In this document: in pieces, positions 15,389 through 27,300 of the stretch | Layout: each line of letters starts with the position of its first letter | Position numbering within the stretch: position 1 is the first letter of the stretch | From: Iris pallida | Taxonomy: Eukaryota > Streptophyta > Magnoliopsida > Asparagales > Iridaceae | Reading direction: 5' to 3' | Assembly: GCA_029216955.1 (NCBI GenBank) | Contig: JANAVB010003400.1 | Coordinates: forward strand, 15,358,731-15,422,730 | Length of the DNA: 64,000 bases | The notes under the pieces: generated by a model | Seen by the model: only the letters and a program-made list of their open reading frames with translations | Databases searched by the model: none | What the model was told of the DNA's origin: nothing | Position numbers and translations under genes: made by a program

Positions 15389-16384
15389 GTGAATTATGAA
15401 CAATATTGTATTCTTGCGAAGGTTTGTTTGGGGAAAATATTGGATTCTTGTAAAGGTTTCCAACAGCTGGCTCGAGGAGATTTGTGTTGTCGCATGTACA
15501 GGCTCAAGCCACTGAGATATACAGGCAGGCCACAGACACCGGATGAAGTCTCGAGAGATATTCGACAGGAGTTGGATCGTCGAAAACTTCTAAGGAGGGT
15601 CTTCAAGATACTTTGAGGGATACGAAGGATTTATTTCGTCGAGACAAAGCGAAGAATAGTGGTGAGTCAAAGATTGAGGGCCATTCTGTCGGTCCAATAA
15701 TAGTAAGTCGGTCTCCATGTAGGGCTTGCTTCACGGATACGATTTTAGCGACGGTTGGTATGCCAAAGCTTCATGGAGCGACATTGGTTTCAGCAGTTCG
15801 ATACCAGGAAGGAGATCAAGGTTTGCAGCAAACTCAATCAGAGATGGGTACATCACCATTCACACTGTTCAGGGGGAGTTGTAGATCATCAACGGCGTGT
15901 ACAATGCATGATGTTCTACTGCGGGATGCATGTGTACGAAAAAGCTTCAATGTCGGACACGAAGGTGGGCCAGGTTCAGGAGTTCAAATCTAAGGAGGAC
16001 CGTATGGCCCGCTTGGTTGGGCCAGCCAAGGTTGAAGAAGCTCGAAGGAACGGTAGCACATTCCGGTGGATGACAAAAGTCAGGGACATACAACCGAGAC
16101 TTGTGGCGAGGGTGATTGTCAGGGACTTCGATCTTGGCCTTATTATTGATATCAGCAGTATTCCAGTGGTACAGGAGGTGCTACGCATGACAGCTAGCGT
16201 CGACGTGACGATCGAGGAGCTGAAGACGAAGAAAGATGTAAGGCAACTCGGGGAATCGGAGATCAGTAGCATGGGGGACCAGATATTCTGTTGTGAGGTG
16301 ATAGGAGTCCAGTTGATGAGCCATGGGGTCAACATCCTCTCATCAGACTGGAGGAGAAGATTATTGGAGTCCAGTCTAGAATAG
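15389..16384 (+). pseudogene. Unrecognised coding relic, possibly gag-like
   Basis: Three overlapping plus-strand open frames (15389-15616, 15613-15993, 15755-16384; 75, 126 and 209 aa) form about 1 kb of higher-GC sequence in an AT-rich neighbourhood, which suggests decayed coding DNA with frameshifts. The stretch FTDTILAT followed by MPK loosely recalls the N-terminal part of Athila/Tat-type Ty3 gag proteins. The 209-aa frame is rich in charged residues and has no motif I know. I do not assign a function. Other possibilities are a captured host-gene fragment or a novel gag. Confidence 0.35.
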
Positions 16385-17052
16385 GTGTAGTTGTTTTAGG
16401 TATAATTATATTCATATTTTACGGTTTCTTATTTAGGTAATTCTATTGCATGAGATCTAAGAGAAAATTTGTATTTTGCTCTTATGGCTTCGTCATACAA
16501 GACAGAAGGAAGGAGGAGATCTAATCGAGGAGTCGTCAACTTTATGGGTTGGTGAGTGATTTTATTGTAATCTCTGTCGTTTCTTCTTGAGTGTGATGAG
16601 GGGGTTGAACCTATTATGACAAAGGGTATAACATTAGTTCTTTGTCAATCTTATAATATATCTGAGTTATTTAAATTAGGATTTGTCCAGATGACCTAGT
16701 CATCGCCATATTTTTGTCTTTATCTGTGCTTGGTATTCGTTAGACGAGAGTTGGTTATTTCATGTGGGTTGGCCTAAGTTTTTGCTTCCGCTATCGCAAC
16801 GTTTCAGACACAGTATCGGAGCGCTTGTGGGGCGTGTTCAATTCCCAACACTATTTAAAGATGGACACGTGTCAAAAAATTGGTCAAAACTAGTGTGGAT
16901 GTTCACAAAACCACTCCCAAAGTAATTTTAACTATAATAAATATTTATTATCTAAAAAATTAATTTATTTCAAAATAATTTGTATTATATTTGAAATAAG
17001 TCATATAAATCTACATATAAAAAAAGGTATTTGTAAAGGAGGGAGGAATCAT
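16385..17052. other. No gene recognised
   Basis: AT-rich with short ORFs only. A PBS-like string (CAGTATCGGAGC) at about 16811 differs from the consensus in two or three positions and has no LTR next to it. Confidence 0.4.
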
Positions 17053-17480
17053 TGTTTTAAAAATTGGACCGATGATTGAACCAGAAATCTTTGATATCGG
17101 TCTGAATGGGGTTCAACCGTAGTTCGAATAGGCTTGGTTGGTTAAAATTGGTAAGCTATCAATATATAATTCTTGGTTTGGTTTGGTTTTGTTTTTAGTA
17201 TGTTTGGTTTGATTTTACAACTATGAGGTCACTCAAACTAAACCAATAACCAAATGGTCCATATGTCACGTGATATATTATTTTGAGGTTTTTTTTAAAA
17301 AAAAAATCAGAATCAACCGGTTCAATTGCGGCCGGCTCACCGGTTAGTCTTGGGTTTGGAAAAAAAAAAATTGTCGGTTCTTAAATTTTTTTTTGATTCG
17401 AGGTCTGATGGACCAGTTTTTTTTAGAAAATTCGGTTAGACTCGGTCCAACTACATGTTCGGTCAGGTTTTGACAACACC
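17053..17480. mobile_element. MITE-like repeat with imperfect TIRs
   Basis: The left end reads TGTTTTAAAAATTGGACCGA. The right end, reverse-complemented, reads GGTGTTGTCAAAACCTGACC. Both run outside-in to AAAA then GACCGA. The interior is rich in GGTT/AACC and CCGGTT strings, as in common plant MITEs that mimic phrases of accept-or-repeat GGTTCAACC type. No clear TSD was found. Confidence 0.45.
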
Positions 17481-18041
17481 GGGACTAAAATCATTTGAGG
17501 AAGACGTGCAATGATCTAACAAGAATCTCTGTTGCATAAGCCTCGCGAGCAATACTTCTCTTGCAGGCGTTGAGCCCTTCCTCATATTCAATGATTGTTG
17601 GACCTGGCACTTTCAACCGAGTATTTTTGAAGCCTCTCGTCTCTGATATTCACATTCATTGCTGCATTTACAAGTGTATCATTAAAAAAATATTATATCG
17701 AGTTTCACATGTACAGCTTTAGCAATTTGACAAGCCTAACCCACAGATGTTTAGAGTTGCAATAAAATTTCTCACACTCGAGCCCTTTCAGCAGGTAAAA
17801 GATATGATCAGATTAGCTTTGCTTTCTCATTCTAACACACAAAGTCGCCAATACCACAAAATTGCACCCTTCATAAAGTTTGAAAATTCTCTTCACATTT
17901 CTACAAGGTGGATGCTGGTCAAGATAAGATGAACACTCCAGCCAAACCATAAAAGAATTTTGTTTCCTTTTCAAGCTTGCTTGCCCTAATTTCTCATCAT
18001 ATAATAACAATAATGAATTTAAAGCACAAGTCCATCTTTCA
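17481..18041. other. 3' flank of the expansin gene
   Basis: Lies downstream of the expansin stop codon (gene on the minus strand). It should hold the 3' UTR and polyadenylation site. No textbook AATAAA on the minus strand was identified with confidence. ORFs at 17747 (+) and 17813 (-) look like chance. Confidence 0.4.
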
Positions 18042-18351
18042 TTAGAAAGGGAATTGATTGCCGATATAGGTCCGACCAAATGCCCAGTCCCTAGGTGCTA
18101 CATTGTAAGAGGTGAGGGCGACGCCGTCGCTTGTGATGAGCTCAAAGGATAGTGCCTGGCCCTTCAGGTCCGCACTGATGTGCCAGTTTTGGCCCCAATT
18201 ACGGCCCATGGGGAGCCAACCCGTCATTGCCCCTTTCATCTTTACCGCAGTTATGTCGCCGGCCCCTGCGACGTTGCTAATTAGCACCGTGTAGAAGAAC
18301 TTGCGGCCGTCGATTGCGAACCGGATGCCTCCTTCCCGAATGCACTTTACC
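18042..18351 (-). CDS. EXPA13-like: Expansin exon 3 (C-terminal CBM63-like domain)
   Basis: Acceptor CTCGCAG|G at 18352. The exon begins by completing Arg161, then VKCIREGG, and runs to TAA at 18044-18042. It carries the tryptophans and aromatic residues of the expansin wall-binding domain ([13 protein letters not shown], then YNVAPRDW). The polypyrimidine stretch before the acceptor is weak. Confidence 0.9.
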
Positions 18352-21300
18352 CTGCGAGTCACCAAATGACTCATTAGCAACATTTAAGTTTTCAAATTTG
18401 AACCGTTAAATACTAATTTGGAAGAAGTTGAATTATAAATGAACACATTGTAACACATGCGTGTTGATGGATAGAACAATAATAATAAATTGTACAATAA
18501 TAATAATAATAATAATGTTATTAGATCTAAACCAACATGGATTGAGCAATAAAGATGGAAATGTTATCTGTTGGTGTCCATGTGCAAATGGGTCATGGTG
18601 GACATGAGTCTTAGCAATGTTGGATGGATAAATAAACTAGAAAGGGATGAAACTATGTTGTACAGACACGACACAACAGAATACAGACACCACGACATGG
18701 ACAATGACATTTTGACGTTTCCAATTGTTGGGTTTTTGGTTTTTCCTTTAGAAAGGTTTAGTCCCACATCGGAAAAAACAAATGGTTTGTATCTCTATAT
18801 ATTAGCTTTGCTATTATTGGAGATGCACATGTGGTGTGGAGGTGCACATGGGTTTGCCATGTGGGATTATTTTTCTAATGGAAAAAAGGCTAAAATCAAC
18901 AATTAAAGCATTCATGCTTTTTGCTCTTGGAAAATTTATTTCCATAGGAGCTAAGCCCCGTTGGGGCTTAGCGACTCGGACTCGGACTCGGACTCGGACT
19001 CGGGCTCGGGCTCGGGCTCGGGCTCGGACTCGGACTCGGGCTCGGGCTCAAGGGCTCATGAGGTGTAATAGTTACGCAGCCCAGTACGCGCAGCGTGCGT
19101 AGCGTACGCAGTGTGCGTAGGGTGCGTAGGGTGCGTAAAAGGGGCTGTGTGCGTAAAGTGTAAATTACGCTGGTGGCACAACTTCCAGCAGAACGTGTCC
19201 TTGCATGTTCTGAGCGGTTGCTCCATGTTCGGGGTGGTTACTACCACGTCCCTAACATTCTCTCACAGGTGACAGAATAGAAAGAGAAGCCACCAGAAAG
19301 TTTACGAAGTGAGATTTTCAGACGTGTTCTTTAACACAGTTCTGATCTGCAGCCTTCGAGAGAGAGAGGAAAGGCGCCGCACCATCGTTGCTTTTGCACG
19401 GGAGTTCGTGTCCATCCGAGGAGTCAGAAGAGCAGGAGTGTTCCAAGTTCTCCGACGAACTTGCTGGTTCCTGGAAGCTGTTCGTGTAGGGCGAATAAAG
19501 CTTTGAGCAACGGTGATCATTCACCCCAGCAGGAGTTCTTCCATCTTTCGCCAGTCACCTTCGTTGCTGCCAGTAACTCTGATTGTATCTTCTTTTTAGA
19601 AGTACTACGATCTGATTGCTGTGATTACGAAATCTTTTTAGATTCTCGTAATATCATAACGATATCTTTTTAGATCTTCGTTATACTTGCGCAACCTTTC
19701 TAGAAGTGTTGCGTTGGAACATTGTTTTTACAATTGTTTCATATTCTCTGTTTTCCATCGAAAAATTGTGCCCCGGCATTAACACCAAATGTCTCTTATC
19801 ATGTTCAATGTGTGTCCGAAACGATGTGCAGGCCATGGATTTTTGGAGTGCATGTGCTTCCTAGGTATTCAAAACATCCAGCCTAAAATTTTGGGGTAAA
19901 TGCTTAGTTGTTGTTCTAGGCAGTATAAAGTGCCTCGTATGGAAGCAATCTTGATGGAGTACTTAAGACATGATCCAAAAGAAGAAAGCTCAGACGCTAT
20001 TCTCCCCTCATTTGTGATTGCAAATCCTGATTTCATCAATACTTGTTGGGGTTGGGTTCCCTTCCTATTTGGAGAACACCCATGAACGCGACGAGCATCA
20101 TCCAGAAGCTCTGAAAGTCGAAGGAGACAAATGAGACTCAGATTGGAATCAGTATCAATTATTTTCTAAAGAGTATTACATCGGTATACGAGCAGCATGC
20201 CACAAAGTGCAAAATATGTCCAACAAACTTTTGGTAAATTTTTGTGTGTCAGGCATACCGCGAAATACTGGCGGAATGCAAGTCTGTGCACGCTGAGCAG
20301 AAATTGGGTTTGAGATGGGAGTATTTATCAAATACATTTGTCTGAATTATTGTGATATTAGGATGGGTAGATGAATTAATTCCTGACCTAATTTCGATAA
20401 GAAGAGGCGTGAGAATTTAACAAGGAGGCTGTGCAATTTCGAGAAGATGAAGAAATAATCGGGATAGTTTTAGCAGATCACTTCAGAGGAGATCGTTCGG
20501 GAAGACTACATAGGTTTGTCTTCGAGTTATTAACTTCGATGTTTTTGTTGTACTTTCAATTGTATTCATTTTTTTTAGTTCTTGTGATCTACTGCTAGAT
20601 CGGTAGGAGAAGTTGGGAGAGTCGGTGTATTCATTTATTTCAATAGTGAAGCTTTTCCTGGTTGGACTCCAATCGTCATGTGATATTTTCCTCACGAATT
20701 TTTCACGTAAAAATCGTTTGTGATTATGTTGTTTGTGTCATGGTATTGTGCGTTTGCAGGTTTCTAGGATTTAGTTCAGCCCTCACATGTTTCCTTTCTG
20801 TCGGAAACCGTATCATTCCGTTGCGTTCCGAGCTCCATTCACAACAATACTCTATGTTCATGTCCCTCCCGCATACACCAAAACTCTAAAGTGTTGGTAG
20901 ACCCTTGTAAGAGATCCTCAACCCCTGCTAACAATCCTACACCGGCTCCACCTTTCGACCTTGATTTTCTGATCACTATACGCAAAGGCAAACATCTCGT
21001 ATCACACCTTAACCTATGACTCTATGAGTGACTATGTTTCTTTGGTCTGATCATATTGGGATGAGTACCACTCTAATGCATTGTCGCCCTTGCTCAGGGG
21101 ATATTGCTTTGCTGCAATTAAGCAGCTATTCCAACTTCCTTTTGCAACTACAAGCTAAAGTTGTAAACGCCACTATGTTGCAATAAAACAACTGGTAGGC
21201 TTGTAGCCAAGTAGATCTTTAGTCATGTTATATAAACTACAAATGGAGTAAACCCTTGTTCTTGCAATCATTTTGTAATCCATCATCACTTTTTAATGAG

Positions 21301-24300
21301 GAAGCACATTGATGCAGCATTGAAATCGCCAATCGCTGAACCGAAGACCCAAAATACTATGAGTTGCATCTCAATCCTCAAATACAAGAATTATTAAATA
21401 GATAAAAATTTCATGGAACAACTCAAATATCAAATTCATTCATTAAAACTTAACCTTTTCCCTTCTAGAAACTGCAATGTATAATAAGTAAGTTGCTTAA
21501 TACCTAATAACAAACTTAGCATTTTCCTATATAGAACTCCAATTTGTATTAACTGAAGTGGCTTAAAACCTAAGAAAGAGGTCCCTAAAGAATATATCTA
21601 AAAATAGGAAAAAGACTACCCAAAAAGATATGAAATATCCATAAAAATCCATCCCAAAATGACCCCAAACCGCCCTCAACCGACCAAGAGTGGAATTCTA
21701 GTTTTTGCTGAGCCCGGTCAGCAAGAATCGAGATTTCGGTCTCGTTGAATCAAAATTCCGGTTGGACCCGGTTCATGGTTGTTTGGCCAAGGTTGTTTGG
21801 CCTGCTTTGGGTTGGGCCTTCTTCATCCATGTCCTTGTAGAGAACTCGACCCGAGTTCTTTATATAGTCGTCTGGATAAAGTACCCCGTCGATATTATCT
21901 ACTTTCGAAACGAAACCATGATGTCACCATCAACATTAAAAAAAATTTGAACTTACAGTGCTGGTACGAGAATTTTTGTAACACCTTACACCATCTAGCA
22001 CTAGCTTCAATGCAGCCACCCCTCAACCTTCCTGTGAACTCCATAGACTTGGTTCCATGTTGTCATTCTCTTGTCTGACCTATCCAAAACTTTCTTCAAG
22101 TTCCCTTTTCGCATCAACTCCTGTCTTTTCCAATGAATCTTGTCCTCCTATTGGCTCATACGGCATTTAAGCTCGACAATTCCGTCCCAGAAACAAGAAC
22201 GATGTTGTGCTGAATATCGCACGTGGTTGATATCCCTCCATAAAACTTCTCCAGAAGAATGCTGCAAAACTCGTCGAGTACGGGTCGGTTGGACTCATTT
22301 TGTCCTCAATTGACTTTTCGGTCTACTCTTCCCTTTGCTACCAAGTCATGCACCTATAGGCCTTGTCTCTGCCTCCTTCGTGGAAACTGCCAATGATAGA
22401 AAAATCTTGCCTCTCTTTTAAATTTTCGTTCGGGTACTCTACTCCATCCATCACCTACCAATACATGTTGTCACATGCATCGTCCTTTAAGCCATAATCA
22501 AACTGCCATGACCTCACAAGCAACATATAAAAGATGTCGAGCACGTCCGCCCATCACATCTAGTAAATCATCTATATAAGCGCCAATGAAAAAAAGGAAC
22601 CCATCATCTTCCATTCACCCTGACATTCGGTACTTTTTGACCCCTTTTAATGGAGTACGGATCCTGGTACTTCCCCAACGCCAACCTTGCATCTTCAACC
22701 AAGTGTCAGCTCATGAGGTTTACTTTGATTCCAATGTCAATCACAATCCCAAATCTTTTGTTGGTGATTGTAGAATGGGTTTCGAACATGTCTTTTTGTG
22801 AGGAATCATCATGCCTAAGTGTTAGCATGATCTTCGTTGTCACGTCATGGAGCACCTCTTTCTTCTGGATTCCTCCCTGTGACCGCTACGTTATAGGTAT
22901 CGCAGTCGTCAAACCGGCCTCCAGCACGACACTCGTCAGAAAAGTTGTTCTTCCTATAGTCATCATAGCGACTGCATTCGTCGACGTTGTCCCAGTCGTG
23001 AGAGCACCATCAGTCATTTAGGTTGTCACTGCCATGATCGTCATCATGATTCCTTCTGACAAGATCATCGTACACCTCCTTGCTCGTGATAGACAAATCT
23101 ACATGAAAATTCCATGGACGATTATTTTGTGCCGACGTGTGATAATCTCCCGGGAGTATACGGGCATTTCTCACCCGTGACACCGTTTTTGATTCTCAAA
23201 CATGTTTTCTCGATGGTTCCTAAAAGCTTATTGCCTGCGCAACTCGTCAGAGACATAAATCAGCCCCTGCAAAAATACTTCAATGTGATGGACCTCTAGA
23301 AAAAAGCTTTCATCCTCCTGTCCTTTGTTAGGAAGATTATAAAACCCGTTCCTAATAATAATAATAAAATAAATAACTCCTCACCTGAATCATTCCCACA
23401 CTCCCCAAATCCTTCTCCACGTTCTCTCTTTCCCCTCAAATCACTCCCCTAAAATCTCACCACCACACACAGTACCTCCCCTCTCCCTTCTCTCCCAACT
23501 ACAAACAGCACCCCTATCCTCTATTCTCCGTCCCAACTCAAACCACAGCACCTTCCCTTGTCGACGTGCCCCTACGCAGCCGATCTCCCCGTGGTGACCC
23601 CCTCGCCGACGCCGGACCCCCTCCGTGCGGCCAACGCCTTCCGCGCGCCCGCCTCCCGGACCGCCGGCGACCCCGCGCCCGGCCACTGACCACCGTCGGC
23701 GTCCCCCGCGCACACCAGCAGCACGCCGGGCGCGCCAGCAGCGCCCCCTGCGCGCACACACCAGCGCGCGCAGCGCTATCCCGTGCGTGTCATCGAGGCC
23801 GCGTCCCCCACCGGCACGACAGCTCCGCCGGTTGTCCCCGCCAGCCAGCGCAGCCGACCCCCTTCGCGCGGCGGTCCCCGCCGCGCCAGTGCGTCGATCC
23901 GTGCCGCAGCGCACGCGCAGCGACCCGCTTCCGTGTGGCCGTGCCTCCCGCGCGTCGTCCGACCTCCCGCGTGTCCGTGTGCGCCGTCCACGTGTCCACG
24001 TGTCCACGTGTCCGTGTCCGTGCCCGTGCCCGCACGCATTCCGAGTCTGAGGCATTCGCTCGGTGCTCCGTCAAAATTTTCGATAACCCTTCTACCTTCT
24101 GTTTATTTCACAGAAACCTTAAACCAATCTGCTTCCGACCGGAATTGACAAAATAAAGCTCTGTCAATTCCGGGATAGATAGTTTAGATAGTTTCCTATT
24201 TTAGACACGGTAATAATATTTGATAGCGTTTAGCTGGAATGGTTAATGTTAATTAGTTAGCTTAATGGGTATTAGAGTTATCATCTACGTTTAATTACGA

Positions 24301-27300
24301 ATAACGTCGAGTTAACGTTATTTCAATTATTTGCCATAATTTCACTATTATTATTAATTGATAAATTTAGCTTCAAAATAAATATTTATATATCAAAATA
24401 TACTTTAATATAGAAAATAGTATTTTTATAGGCAAAACTATATATTTATGTTTTTAGATAAAAAAGGGTTTATTTTCGTAATTTAACCATTATTTCTATT
24501 AATAAATTTTATGGGAATGAAAACTAGAGATAATAACTTCTAATAAAATCGTAATTTTTACTAAAATAAGGTTTTACGTATTTTTTATTATTAAAAGATG
24601 GTTATTCTTTACTAAAGAAAGTATTAGTAAAATATTTCGTAAAGTTTATTTAGAAAAATATTAAATTAGATTTCGAATATTTTCGAGTTTATGCGATATT
24701 TCTATTAAAATAACTTACGATAAAAACCGCTACTATTTTTGATAATATTCCAAATATATTAATTTCCGCCTTATTTACAAAATACTAATAAAATAGCTTT
24801 ACCAAAATATTACATAATTAAATTATTATTTCTCTAATAAAAAGGGCAATGTTTATAATTAACGTAGTTTGTGTTTAGTGGCCTTATTAGCCAACCTTTG
24901 GAATAAGTTCTAAGGACGGATTATTATTAAATGTAGGTTCGGATTCCGGACCCTAGTCGATACCTTTCTAGTCGTTACCTTCCATACCGAGGATACAACC
25001 AAGACAAGTTTCATATCTTTCATGTCTATGTTTTATTTAATAATTAAATGTGTTGTATCAGTAGAATAATGTATATTGTAGTGACACTGATTCACATTGG
25101 ATCCCTCTCGGACTCCACATCGATTGATTGATTGATTGATTGCCTCATTGACTCGGGGATTAATTGGGAGAGTAGTATAACATCTGTGACCAAAGTCATT
25201 ATTACCGAATATTGCCTCTCTCGCGCTAACCCCTACCGCACGGAGGGTTGAGCCGTACCGAATACTACCATTTGGCCAAAATAATAGTATACACATTACC
25301 TCTATCCAGCCGGTCACCGATCAGTTATATACTCAAAATACTATTGACTCATTGTAGATTGCATCATTGTAGCTTCTGAGATTTATTGCTTGCTGTCTCT
25401 TTTATTATTATTTAACAAAAATATATAATGCTTTTAAACTATCTTGCATTATTTATGTTGAGAATCAATAAGGGACTTTTAGTCCCACATCGGAATATGT
25501 TATATGTAGAGGAGCTAGACTCCCTATAAGTAGTGAAGTAGTCCATCAATAAAATTATCCAACAATTATTTTCTACATAGTATCAGAGCCATAACTCTCT
25601 CTCTCCACAAAAAATTTTTTTTCTTTTCTCTCTCGCTCTCTCTCTAGCCGAACCTCCCCCCGACCCCCCCTGTAGCATCCCCGACCCCCCCCCCCTCCCC
25701 CCCCCCGGCCCCCTGACGCATCCCCGACCCCAGCGGCCTCCCGCGCCCTCCCTCCTCCAGACCCCCCTCCGCCCCGGCCTCCTGACGCAGCCCCGACCCC
25801 CCACCCCCCCCCCCCCCCGCTCCCCCCACTCCAGCGCCCCTCCTAACCCTAGCACCCCGCAGCCCCGACCCTCAAGCATCCACTCCAGCACAGCCCCGAC
25901 CCTCCGACCCCCCCCCCCCCGACCAGCACGCCCCCCCCCCCCCCCGACCAGAACCCCCCCCCCCCGACCAGCACAAATTTTTTTTTCTTTTCTCTCGCTC
26001 TCTCTCTAGCCGAACCTCCCCCCGACCCCCCCTGTAGCATACTCCGGTTCCGTGTCCGGTTGTAGAAAACTGGACGAAAGGGGGAGAACACAGTGACTCA
26101 GATACAGATGAAGAAGAAGAAGATACATATGTTACACAGGGGGAGCAACAGATAATACGCCCAAATGTGGTTGTCGGATCGGTTCCGTGTCCGGTTGTAG
26201 AAAACTGGACGAAAGGGGGAGAACACAGTGACTCAGATACAGATGAAGAAGAAGAAGATACATATGTTACACAGGGGGAGCAACAGACAAGGGAAAATGA
26301 GCTCCAAGTCTACAGAAGGAGACAACAGAAGTCCAGTACTGTGCCTATGCCGTGCCCTATGCCTACTGTACCAAGTCCCTCGTCTACTCCTGCCCTAACT
26401 CCTGAAGATGTTGCCCCCGCACTGAATCACTCGGATTCTGATGCGGATCTCTCCGACTCGGATGGTATGATCTCTCCACCACCTATTGCTCCCTTAAGGA
26501 GATCTTCTCGCATCAATGCGGGTAAGGCTCCTGCTCGTTTTGATGATTACGAACATGACATTGCCAACTTCTTGTCTTATTCTAACATTTCTTCGAATTA
26601 TCGAGCCTTCATTGCATCGTTAGACTCTACTTCGTTGCCCAAGTGTTGGCAGGAAGCAAAGAAAGATCCAAGGTGGAAAGCTGCAATGATGGAAGAACTT
26701 GGGGCACTGGAGAAAAATAAGACATGGGAGCTGGTTCCATTACCCAAAGGGAAGAAAGCTGTGGGATGCAAATGGGTGTACACAGTGAAAGAGACGCCAG
26801 AAGGAAAGGTCGAGCGATACAAGGCGAGGTTGGTTGCAAAAGGATTCACACAGTCATATGGCATAGACTATGATGAGACGTTTGCCCCAGTAGCAAAAAT
26901 GAGCACCGTGAGAACTCTGGTCTCCATTGCAGCGAATTATGGGTGGAAGCTGTACCAGCTGGATGTGAAGAATGCCTTTCTTCATGGGGACCTGCAAGAA
27001 AAGTATACATGGAGCTCCCGCCAGGATGCTACGCGACGGCATCAAACGGAGGGACGTCGCAAGGAAAGGTGTGTAAACTGAAGAAGTCGCTATACGGGCT
27101 CAAGCAATCTCCTCGAGCCTGGTTTGACAGATTCAGAAAGGTTGTTACAGGCATGGGATACCGTCAAACAAATGCAGATCATACGGTCTTTCTCCAGCAT
27201 GCAAGAGGCCACATCACTATACTTGCTGTATATGTGGATGATATAGTGATCACAGGTGATGATGAAGTCGAGATCACTAAACTGAAGTCAAAACTCGCAA

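Noticed and set aside
16800..16830. PBS-like CAGTATCGGAGC
   Set aside because: Multiple mismatches and no LTR terminus beside it.
23441..24156. Several 60-204 aa ORFs on both strands
   Set aside because: GC-rich block in a solo LTR keeps stop codons rare. No domain, and sense/antisense ORFs overlap throughout.
25583..26091. Gly-rich minus-strand ORFs
   Set aside because: Translation of a C-run tract. Not conserved coding sequence.
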